64,000 nt of DNA. Source: Spiroplasma alleghenense. Lineage in GTDB: Bacteria > Bacillota_I > Bacilli_A > Mycoplasmatales > Mycoplasmataceae. The notes under the pieces are model-generated. The model was not told the DNA's origin. It saw only the letters and a program-made list of their open reading frames with translations, and searched no databases. Below, one piece after another: positions 35,228 through 45,081 of this stretch. Location of the stretch: NCBI RefSeq assembly GCF_003363775.1, contig NZ_CP031376.1:868001-932000 (forward strand), read 5' to 3'. Position 1 is the first letter of the stretch. The number at the start of each line of letters is the position of its first letter. The translations under genes and the position numbers were made by a program.

Positions 35228-36118
35228 CTATTCTTCTGTTTGTTCAGGTTTTGCAGCCTTAACAACTTCTTCTGTTGAAGAAACTTCTTGATTATCTGGT
35301 CTCTTCTCAAATCTAGGTCTTGGTTTATATTCACCGTTTCCTGGGTTTCTATCGTTTCCAAAGCGTCCACGACGTTCTCCTTCAACAAATTCTTTTTTAG
35401 GTGCTACAAATTTTAAAGTTGTTGGTTGCATTTTAACTTTAGCTGCATCCGCTCAAACTTCAACAATGTGATTTACAATTACATTAACTGCTTCTGGTAA
35501 ATCATCATTTCCTGGTATTACAAAATCTACCATGTCTGGATCCACGTTTGTATCACAAATTGCAATAACTGGGATTCTTAATTTTCTAGCTTCCTTAACA
35601 GCAATTTCGTCTGTTTTTGGATCTACTACGAACATTGCAGCTGGTAGTTTGTGCATTTGTTTAATTCCACCTAAAGTTTTTTCAAGTTTTTCTTTTTCTT
35701 TTTTAATTAAAACTTGTTCTTTTTTAGGTCTTAATGCCAATCTTCCAGTTTTCTCTTCATTTTCAATATCTCATAAAGCTTTAATTCTTAATGAAATAGT
35801 TTTCATATTTGTAAGAGTTCCACCAAGTCATCTTTGGTTTACAAAGAAGTTTCCACTTCTTACTGCAGCATCTTTTACTGCAGCTTTACCAGAACGTTTT
35901 GTTCCTACAAAAATAATTTTTTCACCCTTTGATCCGATGTTTGTTACTAATTTTCTAACATCCTCTAATCTTCATAAAGTTTGTTGTAAATCAATAATGT
36001 GATTCTTATTTTTAGCTCCATAAATATATGGTTTCATTTTTGGGTTTCATCTTTTTGTTTGATGCCCATATTGAGCTCCAGCTTCTCAAAGCTGTTCTCT
36101 TGTAATTTCTTTTGACAT
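35228..36118 (-). CDS. rpsB: 30S ribosomal protein S2 with long charged tail
   Basis: S2 of 296 aa, longer than the usual 230-260. It begins [20 protein letters not shown] and shows NFFVNQRWLGGTLTN and the [13 protein letters not shown] block. The extra C-terminus (about 240-296) is rich in Arg, Gly, Asn, Pro and Glu ([17 protein letters not shown]). It is probably a disordered tail. It forms an operon with tsf. Its promoter and leader are described separately. Confidence 0.97.
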
Positions 36119-36231
36119 TTTAAAATGTTCCTTTCGTTAAACTTCCATTTGGTTCGAAATCTGACCACTAAATTATTAGCACTCGACCAGACAATTCCCA
36201 GATGTGATTAAATACCCTGAAGATACAAATC
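36119..36231 (-). ncRNA. Structured 5' leader of rpsB
   Basis: About 110 nt of untranslated leader between the predicted start site (near 36231) and the S2 ATG. Short self-complementary arms are visible (TCTG...CAGA around CTAA/TTAG), so autoregulation by S2 is possible. No Rfam family is recognised by eye. Confidence 0.35.
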
Positions 36232-36237
36232 TTTATA

Positions 36238-36267
36238 ATTATAGCCGATTTTGCAGTTATAAAACAA
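36238..36267 (-). promoter_or_regulatory. Promoter of rpsB-tsf
   Basis: TTGTTT (36262-36267), an 18-bp spacer and TATAAT (36238-36243) on the minus strand. Confidence 0.7.
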
Positions 36268-36287
36268 CTAATTTTTAAAATAAAAAT

Positions 36288-36326
36288 ATAAAAAATGCCA
36301 CCTTTGAAAGTGACATTTTAAAATTA
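36288..36326 (-). terminator. Terminator of pepV
   Basis: AATGTCAC / GTGGCATT stem (one wobble pair) with a loop of about 8 nt and a T-rich run, just behind the pepV stop codon, minus strand. Confidence 0.75.
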
Positions 36327-36329
36327 TCA

Positions 36330-37682
36330 TTAAAATTTAGCTAGTTTTACAAGTGATTTAGTATATATCTCAAGCATCTTTTCTAATTCTTCAACCTTAA
36401 TTGATTCGTTGTAAGCGTGCATTGATGAATTCTCTAAATCAAATTCAGCCCCAAATGCAACAACATTTGGCATTGATTTTGCAAAAGTTCCTCCCCCGAT
36501 TGCTGCTGGTTGAGTTTTTAAATCTCCTGTTACTTCTTGATAAACACTCATAATTTTTTTAACAAGACTTGATTCTTTGCTCATAAAAACTCTTGGTTCT
36601 ATTGCAACGGTTTTATAATCTAAATTTAAGGGTTTAATATATTTTTGAAATTTCTCTATTACATCTTTTTCGACTTCTTGGTGTACTGGAACTCTGAAAT
36701 TAAAAGTCAATCTTTGAGAATTGTTTTTAAAATCTAAAATTCCAATATTTGCAGTTAACATCCCAGACTCATCAGTTTGATCACCAAATATTTGCTCTAA
36801 TTGAAAGTTATTATGAAACTGATTGGCAATCAAGTTAGTTCAGACATCATTAATTCCTGATTCAAACATTGCCTTAAAAAGCCAAGTTCCAGCATTTACT
36901 CCCCGCTCAGGCAAACTTCCATGAGCAGATGTCCCCTTAACAACTAGGCTTTCTTCTTGAACAACATGATTAATTTTATTTTTTGTTAGATATTTACTTA
37001 TTTCAGGAATTTTTGGACCTTTATATGTAACAATATCATTAACAACATTATAGGCTTCTCCACCCAAAATTTCGTAATCAATTTTTTGTGTTCCAATTAA
37101 ATCACAATCCAAAATTCACTTTTCAGCATAAACCAAAGGAAATTGACCATCTGGGGTGTAGCCAATATCTGCAAGTTGTTCATTTGCGACGTAACTTTGC
37201 ATACATTCTCAAGTTGTTTCTTCCGATAGACCAAAAACCAAACGAATTTTATAATCTGGAATAAAATTATTATCCATAAGATATTTGACTGCGTAAATGT
37301 TCATTATTGTTGGGCCTTTATCATCAAGCGAACCTCGACCAAATAAAATTCCATCTGAAATTGTTGGATCGAAAGGGTCAGCCTTTCATTCTTCAAGGTT
37401 TCCTGGTGGAACAACATCAAGGTGACAAAGAATGGCTAACAATTTTTCACCATCCCCATAATCTGCATATCCGTATTTAAAATCTTTAGCCACTTTTGTT
37501 TTAAATCCCAAATCATTACAATTTTTTATTATAAAGTCTAGAACTTTGCTGACACCAACCCCAAAAGGTTGATTAGGCTTAGATTCCTGGCGAAAAGATG
37601 GTATTCTAATACATTCTTTTAAAGTTTCGATTGCTTTTGGAAAATATTGGTTTTTTAAAATTTCACTATCTACTTTAAACAT
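36330..37682 (-). CDS. pepV: Dipeptidase PepV, M20 family
   Basis: A 450-aa zinc dipeptidase that hydrolyses dipeptides, including carnosine-like ones. Metal-binding residues lie in ILCHLDVVPPG (His, Asp), FGRGSLDDKGP and FGLSEETTWE. The lid domain follows, then the C-terminal SMHAYNESI. The length is that of PepV (about 470). Trp codons are TGA. It provides amino acids from imported peptides, in keeping with an OppA-type importer at the far end of the window. An aldo/keto reductase gene follows 12 bases later on the same strand. Confidence 0.93.
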
Positions 37683-37694
37683 ATTTTCTTCCTC

Positions 37695-38519
37695 CTATAA
37701 TTCATTAATATTATTAGGATCTGGACCTAATCTTACTTCTGGTGAAAGTTTATTGATTAGTTCAATTTCTTCTTTTGATAATTTAAAGTTATCGATATTA
37801 CAATTTTCTTCAATTCTAAAGTTATTAACTGACTTGGGAATGATAATAATCCCTCGTTCCCAAGCTCATCTTAAGGCAACTTGAGCTGGGGTAACTTTAT
37901 ATTTTTCACTAATCTCAACTATTTCGCCAATTTTTGAGACTTCACCTTTCATTATTGTTTGTCATGAAGTAATGGCAATATTGTTTTTATTGCAAAAATC
38001 AACTATTTCAAGACAGGGTAATTGAGGATGGAGTTCAATTTGATTTACAGTTGGTTTTACCTGAGCAATTTTTAGAAGTTGTTGAAGTTGATCAACCATA
38101 AAGTTTGAAACTCCGATTGCTCTAACTTTTTTTTGTAAATATTTTTCTTCTAAAAGTTTGTATGCTTTTTCTCAGTCAGGAGCAAACCAATGCAATAGAC
38201 AAAGATCGATATAGTCAGTTTCTAGCTCTAATAAAATTCTATCAAAAGCAGCTTCTGGCTCTTTAAAATCAGTAATTCATATTTTTGAAGTAATGAAAAT
38301 TTCATTACGCGGAACTCCAGATTCCTTTATCGCATTGGCAATTATTTTATGATTTTTGTAAATATGAGCTGTATCAATATGTCGATAACCTATTTTCAAA
38401 GCATGTTTTACAGCAGCCAAACTTTCTTCTTCGTTGGTCATTTTATATGTTCCTAATCCGAACTGAGGCATTTCAACATTATTATTTAATATTTTTTTAT
38501 GGTTAAGAATTTTATTCAT
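37695..38519 (-). CDS. Aldo/keto reductase
   Basis: A 274-aa NADPH-dependent oxidoreductase of the AKR5-type group. All four catalytic residues are visible: Asp and Tyr in HIDTAHIYKN, Lys in FITSKIW and His in DLCLLHWF. The C-terminal NADPH-binding signature is IIPKSVNNFRIEEN. The fold is a TIM barrel. The normal Asn-Glu after the Tyr is Asn-His here. The substrate is unknown; family members act on methylglyoxal and other aldehydes. It is upstream of pepV. Confidence 0.92.
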
Positions 38520-38547
38520 TATAACCCTTCTTTCTTTTTAAATTATT

Positions 38548-39519
38548 TTATATACCGCGTGCTTTGCGGATAACATCATAAGCTGCGTTTATCTTAGCCA
38601 TTTTTTCTTTTGCGTAAACAGAATCATTTACGTCAGGGTGGTATTCTTTTGCTAGTTTTAAATAAGTTCTTTTTAAATCTTTGTCACTTATTTTTTCATC
38701 AACGCCCATGATTTTATAAGATTTAGAAAGCTCACTAGGCTCGCCATTAGCAAAGCCTTGGCTACGATTTTGCTGACGGTAATTTTGTTGACCATTATTT
38801 TGCTGTCCTCAAGGACCTTGACCTTGACTTCCAAAAAAACCCCGATTGAAGGTTTGAAATAATTGCTCAATCATTTTATTAATTTCTTGTGTTGCGTTTG
38901 AAATTACCTCATCACAGCGCCTTTTATTATACTGACTAATAATTCGACTTGAGTCAGAAATAATTTGTTCAAAAGTTCCTGAGGCAAAAATATCGCTGCA
39001 ATTATAACCCAAACCTTTTCCCAAATAAGCTGGCATTATCTTCTCGCAAAATTGTTCTATAAAGACTTCGCGGGTGCGATCTAAATAGTTATTATAATGT
39101 TTTATATAGTGAGAGTATTTGATTTTAACTGGACTAGACATTTGAATTTCATCAAATTTTGATAATAAACGACTTTCTTGAGTCGATCAATCTAGAAAAA
39201 GACTTTCAAAACAAGTATAAATCTCCTTTAAAATTTCAACATTTTTCTCGCGATCTTGAGTTTTTAAATAAAGATATTTTTCTGTTAAAAAGAATTTAGA
39301 TTGAAAAGGATATTTGTCAAATTTTTCCTCAAAATTAAAATGAAAAACTTTAACCGGGTCTACTAGTTTTTTAGCCCTCATATTCTTGCGAAATAATCTA
39401 GCAAATGATGTATTTCGGTTATTTCAAGAAGCTTTTAAGAAGCCTAAAATCAATAATAAAATACCAATTAAAAATACTGCCAGGAATAGAGTTCCTATAA
39501 TTGAAAATAGTCATGTCAT
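38548..39519 (-). CDS. Membrane-anchored protein with C-terminal J domain
   Basis: A 323-aa protein with an N-terminal membrane helix (about residues 3-28). A soluble middle domain (about 45-225) has no recognised motif. A Gln/Asn/Gly-rich linker (FFGSQGQGP, QQNYRQQNRS) follows. The C-terminus is a J domain whose HPDVND contains the HPD that stimulates DnaK (residues near 300). J domains usually sit at the N-terminus of DnaJ, so this layout is distinct. It probably recruits DnaK to the membrane. The start follows AAAGGTGA. The function is inferred. Confidence 0.8.
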
Positions 39520-39550
39520 ATATAAAATCACCTTTGTATTATTATAGCCT

Positions 39551-39590
39551 ATTTTAAAAATAAAAATAAGCACATAAAAGTGCTTATTTT
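39551..39590 (-). terminator. Terminator of the rplU-prp-rpmA operon
   Basis: An 11-bp stem AAAATAAGCAC / GTGCTTATTTT with a 6-nt loop next to the rpmA stop codon, T-rich on the minus-strand side. Confidence 0.88.
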
Positions 39591-39882
39591 AATTTTTAAT
39601 TTCTGCCGGAATAACAACCGCTCTTGTGCGGTCTTTTCCAAATTTTTGATATTTAACGATACCTGAAACTAAAGCGAACAAAGTATCGTCTCCTCCACGA
39701 CCAACATTTTGGCCTGGGTGAATTTTAGTTCCTCTTTGTCTAAAGATGATTGAACCAGCATTGGCGAATTGTCCATCCGCTTTTTTGGCTCCTAATCTTT
39801 TTGATTCAGAATCACGACCATTTCTAGTCGAACCTACTCCCTTTTTAGAAGCAAAGAACTGTAAACCTAATAGAAAACGCAT
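39589..39882 (-). CDS. rpmA: 50S ribosomal protein L27, with cleavable N-terminal extension
   Basis: L27 of 97 aa. It starts with the short extension [10 protein letters not shown] before [17 protein letters not shown]. In Firmicutes this extension is removed by the cysteine protease Prp, exposing the N-terminus that enters the peptidyl transferase centre. The prp gene lies directly upstream, so the processing system is complete. The sequence ends VVIPAEIKN. Confidence 0.97.
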   Translation of the reverse strand: MRFLLGLQFFASKKGVGSTRNGRDSESKRLGAKKADGQFANAGSIIFRQRGTKIHPGQNVGRGGDDTLFALVSGIVKYQKFGKDRTRAVVIPAEIKN

Positions 39883-39883
39883 T

Positions 39884-40198
39884 TTAAGTTACCTCCTTTA
39901 AAGTAATATTTTTTGGATATTGAACTTCAATTGTTTTTAACTGCAAAAATATAAATTCGCAAACTAATTGAATTTCTTGATTTGATAAATCGTCAATAAC
40001 AATTTCTACTCTATTATCTAAAACAGCTAAATTAACGCCGTCCTTAAATAATTCATCCAGTCCGTTTAGAGCTCCACCAACGATGGCTGTCACTCCTGCA
40101 CAAATTAGGTCTTCACCATACTTGCCAGATTGGGCATGACCAGTAATTGTCATTTTTTTATATTTATTATTAGTTTTTTGAACTAAAACATTAATCAT
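39884..40198 (-). CDS. prp: Ribosomal-processing cysteine protease Prp
   Basis: A 104-aa cysteine protease that trims L27. It contains the catalytic His in TITGHAQSG (His22) and Cys in [13 protein letters not shown] (Cys34), both in their conserved context. It lies between rplU and rpmA, the usual place. It overlaps or abuts both neighbours closely (5 bases to rplU, 1 base to rpmA). Confidence 0.95.
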   Translation of the reverse strand: MINVLVQKTNNKYKKMTITGHAQSGKYGEDLICAGVTAIVGGALNGLDELFKDGVNLAVLDNRVEIVIDDLSNQEIQLVCEFIFLQLKTIEVQYPKNITLKEVT

Positions 40199-40203
40199 TT
40201 TGA

Positions 40204-40545
40204 TTATGCTGCCTCTTCGTTTGAATTAGCTGCTTTTGAAGAACCCTTAGCTTGAATTGAATCAATTTTAACTTTTGTAAAAGGTTGACGGTGTCCGTAA
40301 ACTTTATTTACGTTCTTTTTTGGATGGTATCTAACAACACGTAATTTTTTTTCTTTACCTTGTTTGATAATTGTCCCCTTTACAGTCGCACCATTTAAAT
40401 AAGGAGTTCCAACTTGATCATCGATCATTAGAATCTCATTAAAAGTGAATATTGACCCTTCTTCTCCTAAGATTTTTTCAATAAAAATTTCATCACCGGG
40501 TTGAACTTTAATTTGTTTTCCCCCTGTTTTTAAAATTGCAAACAT
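40204..40545 (-). CDS. rplU: 50S ribosomal protein L21
   Basis: L21 of 113 aa, beginning MFAILKTGGKQIKVQPGDEI with the conserved YHPKKNVNKVYGHRQPFTKV near residue 80. A short Ala/Ser/Asn/Glu tail follows (KGSSKAANSNEEAA). It is the first gene of the L21-Prp-L27 operon, with AAGGAG before the start. Confidence 0.97.
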   Translation of the reverse strand: MFAILKTGGKQIKVQPGDEIFIEKILGEEGSIFTFNEILMIDDQVGTPYLNGATVKGTIIKQGKEKKLRVVRYHPKKNVNKVYGHRQPFTKVKIDSIQAKGSSKAANSNEEAA

Positions 40546-40635
40546 TTCTAAAATCTCCTTCAGTATAGACTCGCCTTGTACGTGAGTTTAAAACTTCTTC
40601 ATAACGCACAAAAGAGCGGTTGAAACTGTCAACCT
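40546..40635 (-). ncRNA. Candidate L21 leader (rplU 5' UTR)
   Basis: About 90 nt between the predicted start of transcription and the L21 ATG. It has a GGTTGA / TCAACC hairpin at the 5' end and an ACTC / GAGT arm closer to the ribosome-binding site. L21 leaders that bind their own protein are known in low-GC bacteria. The match is inferred from position and structure only. Confidence 0.45.
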
Positions 40636-40640
40636 TATTA

Positions 40641-40669
40641 ATTATATACATTTGCAATTTGTATTGCAA
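40641..40669 (-). promoter_or_regulatory. Promoter of the rplU-prp-rpmA operon
   Basis: TTGCAA (40664-40669), exactly 17 bp, TATAAT (40641-40646) on the minus strand. Confidence 0.85.
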
Positions 40670-40691
40670 GAAATAAATTTAATTAATACTC

Positions 40692-41408
40692 TTAAATTAA
40701 GCTAGCCGCTTCTTCATCAACAATAATGGTAACATCTTTGTGTTTTTGAAGCACAGTACATGGTCAGTTAATTGAAATATTACCATTTACTAATTGTTTA
40801 ATAGCTTCTGCCTTATTTTTACCAATAGCTATTAGTACGACTTTTTTAGCATTCATAATCGATTGTAAACCCATTGAAATCGCTTGCTTTGGCACTTCAT
40901 CAATTGATGCAAAAAATCTTGAGTTAACATCGATTGTTTCTTGAGCTAAATCTACCACCGAAGTTAAAGACTCAAAACTTGTCCCAGGTTCATTAAAACC
41001 GATGTGACCGTTAGTCCCTATCCCCAATAATTGTAGGTCAATTCCACCATTTTCAGCAATCAATTTATCGTACGCTTCTGGATCAGTATTGTTAATACCA
41101 TTAGGAACATGTGTGTTTTTTATATTGATGTTAACGCTTTTAAAAAGCTTTTCATCCATAAAATATCTGTATGATTTTTTATGCGTTGGTTCTAAACCTA
41201 CATATTCATCAAGATTAAAGGTTCTTACCTTTGATCAATCGGTCTTATTTTTTTTAAAATCACCTATCAAATATTCGTAGGTTGACTCAGGAGTGCTTCC
41301 TGTTGCTAATCCCAAGACAATGCTTGGATTTGAGTGGATGTTTTCTAAAATGAGTTCTGCTGTCATTTTACCCACTTCTTTGTTGTTTAAAACTTTAATT
41401 ACTTTCAT
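40692..41408 (-). CDS. nagB: Glucosamine-6-phosphate deaminase
   Basis: A 238-aa enzyme converting glucosamine 6-phosphate to fructose 6-phosphate and ammonia. It has [26 protein letters not shown] and the signature [15 protein letters not shown]. The length matches the short Gram-positive form. No nagA or PTS gene is adjacent. It has a good AAAGGGG ribosome-binding site. It feeds amino sugars into glycolysis. Confidence 0.95.
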
Positions 41409-41477
41409 AAATTCCCCTTTGTTATAGAATTATATTACCTTTTTATTTTCAATTAAAAAAGGGGTTTTAGGAGTTTT

Positions 41478-41747
41478 TTAAAAAACTAAAAGGTTATTAT
41501 AATTGTTTTGGCTTGAATTTTCGGCTTTTAATTTTTCAGAATTATCTCAGGTTGTAGTAAAGTTCTTCATTTTATAACTACCTTGATTTGCACTAGTACC
41601 GTTAATGAACATAAAAGTAATTCCAGCAATTGTTGAAATAAAGTCTGTTATACCATTTATAATTCCTGTTATTCCCGAAAGAATTGCCCCAGTGATTCCT
41701 GCCCCTGCGAAAATTTCTGAGCATTCAGAATAATTTAACTCTTTGAT
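41478..41747 (-). CDS. Bacteriocin-like glycine-zipper peptide with ATC in place of the start codon
   Basis: A frame of 90 codons encoding KELNYSECSEIFAGA followed by GITGAILSGITGIINGI, a hydrophobic helix with small residues every three to four positions. The beginning resembles the double-glycine leaders of class II bacteriocins (xELxxxExxxIxGG), with AG where GG is usual. There is no ATG, GTG or TTG at the expected place: the codon is ATC (41745-41747), and an in-frame TAA lies six codons before it. An excellent Shine-Dalgarno, AGGGGTGA, precedes the ATC at normal spacing. It is either started at ATC or has recently lost its ATG. It lies 42 bases after rsmI. No C39 exporter or immunity gene is next to it. 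Confidence 0.55.
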
Positions 41748-41789
41748 TGTATCACCCCTATTTTATTTCGTTTAAAAGGTGGTAATTAC

Positions 41790-42662
41790 CTATTTTTTAT
41801 GAAATAGTTCGTATAACTTGTTTTTATTTAAACCAAATTCTTTTGATACTTTAGAAATTGCAGACTTAGTGTTTAGTCCATTGTTCTTTTCAATCATTAC
41901 TTTTTCAATTTGTTCTTCTTCTGAAATTGATAATTTTAAGTTTCCCATCTCTGGAATTAATACGACCACAAATTCCCCTTTTTCTGTTAATTGATTAGTG
42001 TCTAAGTACTCCTGAATTTCACTAGCACTTAATCAAACAAACTCTTCATTAATTTTAGTTATTTCTCTTCCGATTAGTATTTTTGATTCTCCACCAAGTT
42101 TTTGTGACAAAAATAAAAGTGTTTGTCTGATTCGATGAACTGACTCATAAAATATATATGCCACATCTTTTTTGAAGTTATTAATCACTAATTCCTGATT
42201 CTTATTCTTTTGATCTCAGAATCCTAGAAAGTTATTTTCGATTCCAGAAAATCCAGAAACTATCAGGCAATGTATATAAGCTGGACCAGCATTAATTGCA
42301 GTAATACTAAAGTGTTCAAATTTATCATCATTAATTAATTTTTCTAGCAATTTAGCTCCCGGATCACAAATTACAGGAACTCCCGCATCAGAAATAATTG
42401 CAATATTTTTGCCTTGTTCAAGGGATTCTTTTATCTTTTCTAGTCTACTAGCTTCATTGAATTTATGAAATGATACAAGAGGTTTTTTAATTTTATAATG
42501 ACTTAATAGTGTAGAACTCGTTCTGGTATCTTCACAATAAATTTCATCAACTGATGTTAGTACTTCAATGGATCTAAAACTCATGTCTTGAAGATTTCCG
42601 ATTGGAGTTCCAACTAAGTAAATAGTTGGCTTAGGATTTTTATAAGTTTTTTGTATTTTCAT
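41790..42662 (-). CDS. rsmI: 16S rRNA 2'-O-ribose C1402 methyltransferase
   Basis: A 290-aa SAM-dependent methyltransferase of the tetrapyrrole-methylase fold acting on C1402 of 16S rRNA. It shows IYLVGTPIGNLQDMSFRSIEVL, EDTRTSSTLLSHY and ISDAGVPVICDPG. The C-terminus has a small domain that ends in a helix-turn-helix-like SAISKVSKEFGLNKNKLYELF. Its ribosome-binding site GGAGG lies just behind the greA terminator. Confidence 0.95.
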
Positions 42663-42672
42663 ATTACCTCCA

Positions 42673-42700
42673 ATAAAAAAACCTAATAATATTTATTAGG
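42673..42700 (-). terminator. Terminator of greA next to the rsmI ribosome-binding site
   Basis: An 8-bp stem CCTAATAA / TTATTAGG, 3-nt loop and seven T residues on the minus strand, ending eight bases before the rsmI GGAGG. Confidence 0.9.
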
Positions 42701-42718
42701 CGTGATTTTATATTTTAA

Positions 42719-43195
42719 TTATTTAACTTCCTTTATAGTGATTTTGTACGGTTCGCGAACTTCTCTTACCTCTACTGTATCACCGATAGAAAGACCTAAA
42801 ATAGCTTTTGCAAGTGGAGACTCATTTGAAATCATGTTTTTAAAAGGATCAGCCTCTATTGCCCCTACAATTTTAAATTCAACATCAGTTGAATTTTTTA
42901 AGTTTTTGACAATTACTGTGCTTCCAATTTTTACATCACCAACACTTTTTTTAGTACTATCAATGACTTTTGCCTTAGAAATCATTGTTTCAACTTCTTT
43001 GATTCGAGCTTCAACTTCAGCCTGGCGGTTTCTAGCTGCATCATAATCTGCATTTTCACTTAAATCACCTTGCGCTCTTGCCTCAACAAGTTCTTTAATT
43101 ACATCTTTTCTAACAACATTAATTAAGTTATCAAGTTCTTTTTTAAGGTCTTCTAAACCCTCGGCAGTTAGAATAATTTCAGTTTTATCAATCAT
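42719..43195 (-). CDS. greA: Transcription elongation factor GreA
   Basis: A 158-aa factor that rescues backtracked RNA polymerase by stimulating transcript cleavage. The N-terminal coiled coil shows LTAEGLEDLKKELDNL and the basic/acidic tip GDLSENADYDAARNRQ, where the two acidic residues of the tip are present. The C-terminal FKBP-like domain ends SIGDTVEVREVREPYKITI. The length is normal. Confidence 0.97.
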   Translation of the reverse strand: MIDKTEIILTAEGLEDLKKELDNLINVVRKDVIKELVEARAQGDLSENADYDAARNRQAEVEARIKEVETMISKAKVIDSTKKSVGDVKIGSTVIVKNLKNSTDVEFKIVGAIEADPFKNMISNESPLAKAILGLSIGDTVEVREVREPYKITIKEVK

Positions 43196-43278
43196 ATAAT
43201 TCCCCTTTTTATTAACTATAACATTATATATGAATATTTGGCTATTTTGAAATTTTTATCTTATTTAATATGAATGGT

Positions 43279-43303
43279 TTATCCACATAATAAGTGTGGA
43301 TAA
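43279..43303. promoter_or_regulatory. Inverted pair of perfect DnaA boxes
   Basis: TTATCCACA (43279-43287, plus) and its reverse complement TGTGGATAA (43295-43303) separated by seven bases. Both are exact matches to the DnaA box consensus. No T run follows on the minus strand, so it is not a typical terminator of uvrC, whose stop it touches. Confidence 0.5.
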
Positions 43304-45070
43304 CTATTTTAGATTTTTAATAAAGGAAATTAAGTTTTCGCAAGCTTTTTTGTTAGAAACCAATTTTTCTAAGTCCTCTATTTTTGCCCCTTTAAGTTCA
43401 CTTAAAGTGGGATAAACACTACGTATTTTAGCAATTGTAGTTGCCCCAATTAAGGGAACACCTTTGAGAACGTCTTGAATTAGTGATTTAGCTTGATTTT
43501 TCCTAAATCCCGCAATTGCAAAGTTATGCACACGATCTTGTAATTTTTTCAAAAAATTAAAGACAGGACTTTGTTGAGGTATCAGAAAGTCCTTTTTATT
43601 CAAATCAAGAATGTGGTCAGTTCTATGATTTTGATCCTTCACTAAACCAATTACTGGTATTTTTAAATCCAAAATTTCTAATTGAGAAAGGATTGCATTT
43701 ACCTGAATTATACCTCCATCAGCGATAATCAAATCAGGAAGCTCTTGATTTTCGCGAAGAGCCTTTTGGTAGCGGCGATAAATCATATTTTGGAATCTTT
43801 GATAATCTCCCTTTTCTTCGATTTCGATGTTGTATTTCCTAAAGTCGTTGAAACTTGGTTTTCCACCTTTAAAAACAACCATGGCACCAAGTACGAACTC
43901 ATCCATTATATTAGCAACATCGAAAATCTCAATATGATGAGGATATGATGGTAGATCAAGCATTTCTTGAAGCTCTTTTAAAATTGTCGTTTCGTTATTA
44001 AGTACAATTGACTTTGATAATTGTGATTGTCGTAGAACTTCTTGAGCATTTAGCATTGCTAAGTTTAGCATTTTTTTTTCAGTTTCTCCGACAACTGTTG
44101 CTAATTTATTATTATAATTGTTTGCAAAATCCTCAATCTTAATTGCTTCATCAACAAGAATATAATCAGGAAGCATATTTTTTGAATAAATTTGCGACAA
44201 ATATGACTCGTATAATTCACTCAAATCTTGTCCTTCAAAGTCACCAACAAAATCATCTTTAAAAACCAATTTACCCTGACGATAAAATAATATCGCAAAG
44301 GCAATCTTATTATCACTGATAAAAGAAGCGACAACATCGCGGTTAAGATTGTCATTCAAATCAACCTCTTGGTCAACGCGAGAAAAATTCAAATGCTCAA
44401 TTAACTTTTTAATTCTATTAGCTTCTTCAAATTGAAGATTATCTGCTGCTTGAGTCATTTTTAGAGTTAATTTTTCTTTGACTTCATCACTGCTGGTTTG
44501 GAAAAATTCGTCAACATGATTAATCATATCCTGATAATATTCTCAACTAACCTCTTTAAAACAAGCTCCAGAACATTGTTGAATATGAAAATACAGACAA
44601 GGTTTACCCAAATCACCAGCACACCTTCTTAAGGGATATATTCTTTCCAACATTTTTAAAATTTCCCTGGCACTTGTACCATCAGGAAGCGGACCAAAAC
44701 TCTTTAATGAATTTTTATCATATTTTCTCAAATATCGATATTGAGGATTTGGTTCATTTGTGATTACAATATAAGGGTATTGCTTGTCATCATTTAAAAC
44801 TATATTAAATCTAGGCTTGTATTTTTTAATCAAGTTTTGTTCAAGAATTAGCGCCTCTTGTTCGTTTTCAGTAATAAATGTTTTGATTTCACTGATATTT
44901 CTGACCAATTGCATTGTTTTTATACTACTTACCTTTTTAAAATAACTAGAAACGCGACGACGTAATCTTTTGGCTTTACCAACATAAATTACTTTACCAT
45001 CGCTATTATAAAATAAATAGCATCCAGGTTTATCTGAGATAAGGTTTATTTGATCATCAACATTAATCAT
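43304..45070 (-). CDS. uvrC: Excinuclease ABC subunit C
   Basis: A 588-aa nucleotide-excision-repair endonuclease. The N-terminal GIY-YIG domain is PGCYLFYNSDGKVIYVGKAK. A four-cysteine cluster (RRCAGDLGKPC...QQCSGACF, about 146-172) follows, then the UVR domain (LQFEEANRIKKLIEHL). The C-terminal RNase H-like nuclease has VFDVANI-type start and DLIIADGGIIQVNA. A terminal helix-hairpin-helix (LIGATTIAKIRSVYP) is present. One Trp is TGA. The start lies 12 bases after the VWA-domain gene. Confidence 0.96.
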
Positions 45071-45081
45071 TTTAACCCTCC

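Noticed and set aside
36145-36165. GGTTCGAAATC resembling a tRNA T-loop on the plus strand near rpsB
   Set aside because: No acceptor stem or anticodon arm can be formed around it.
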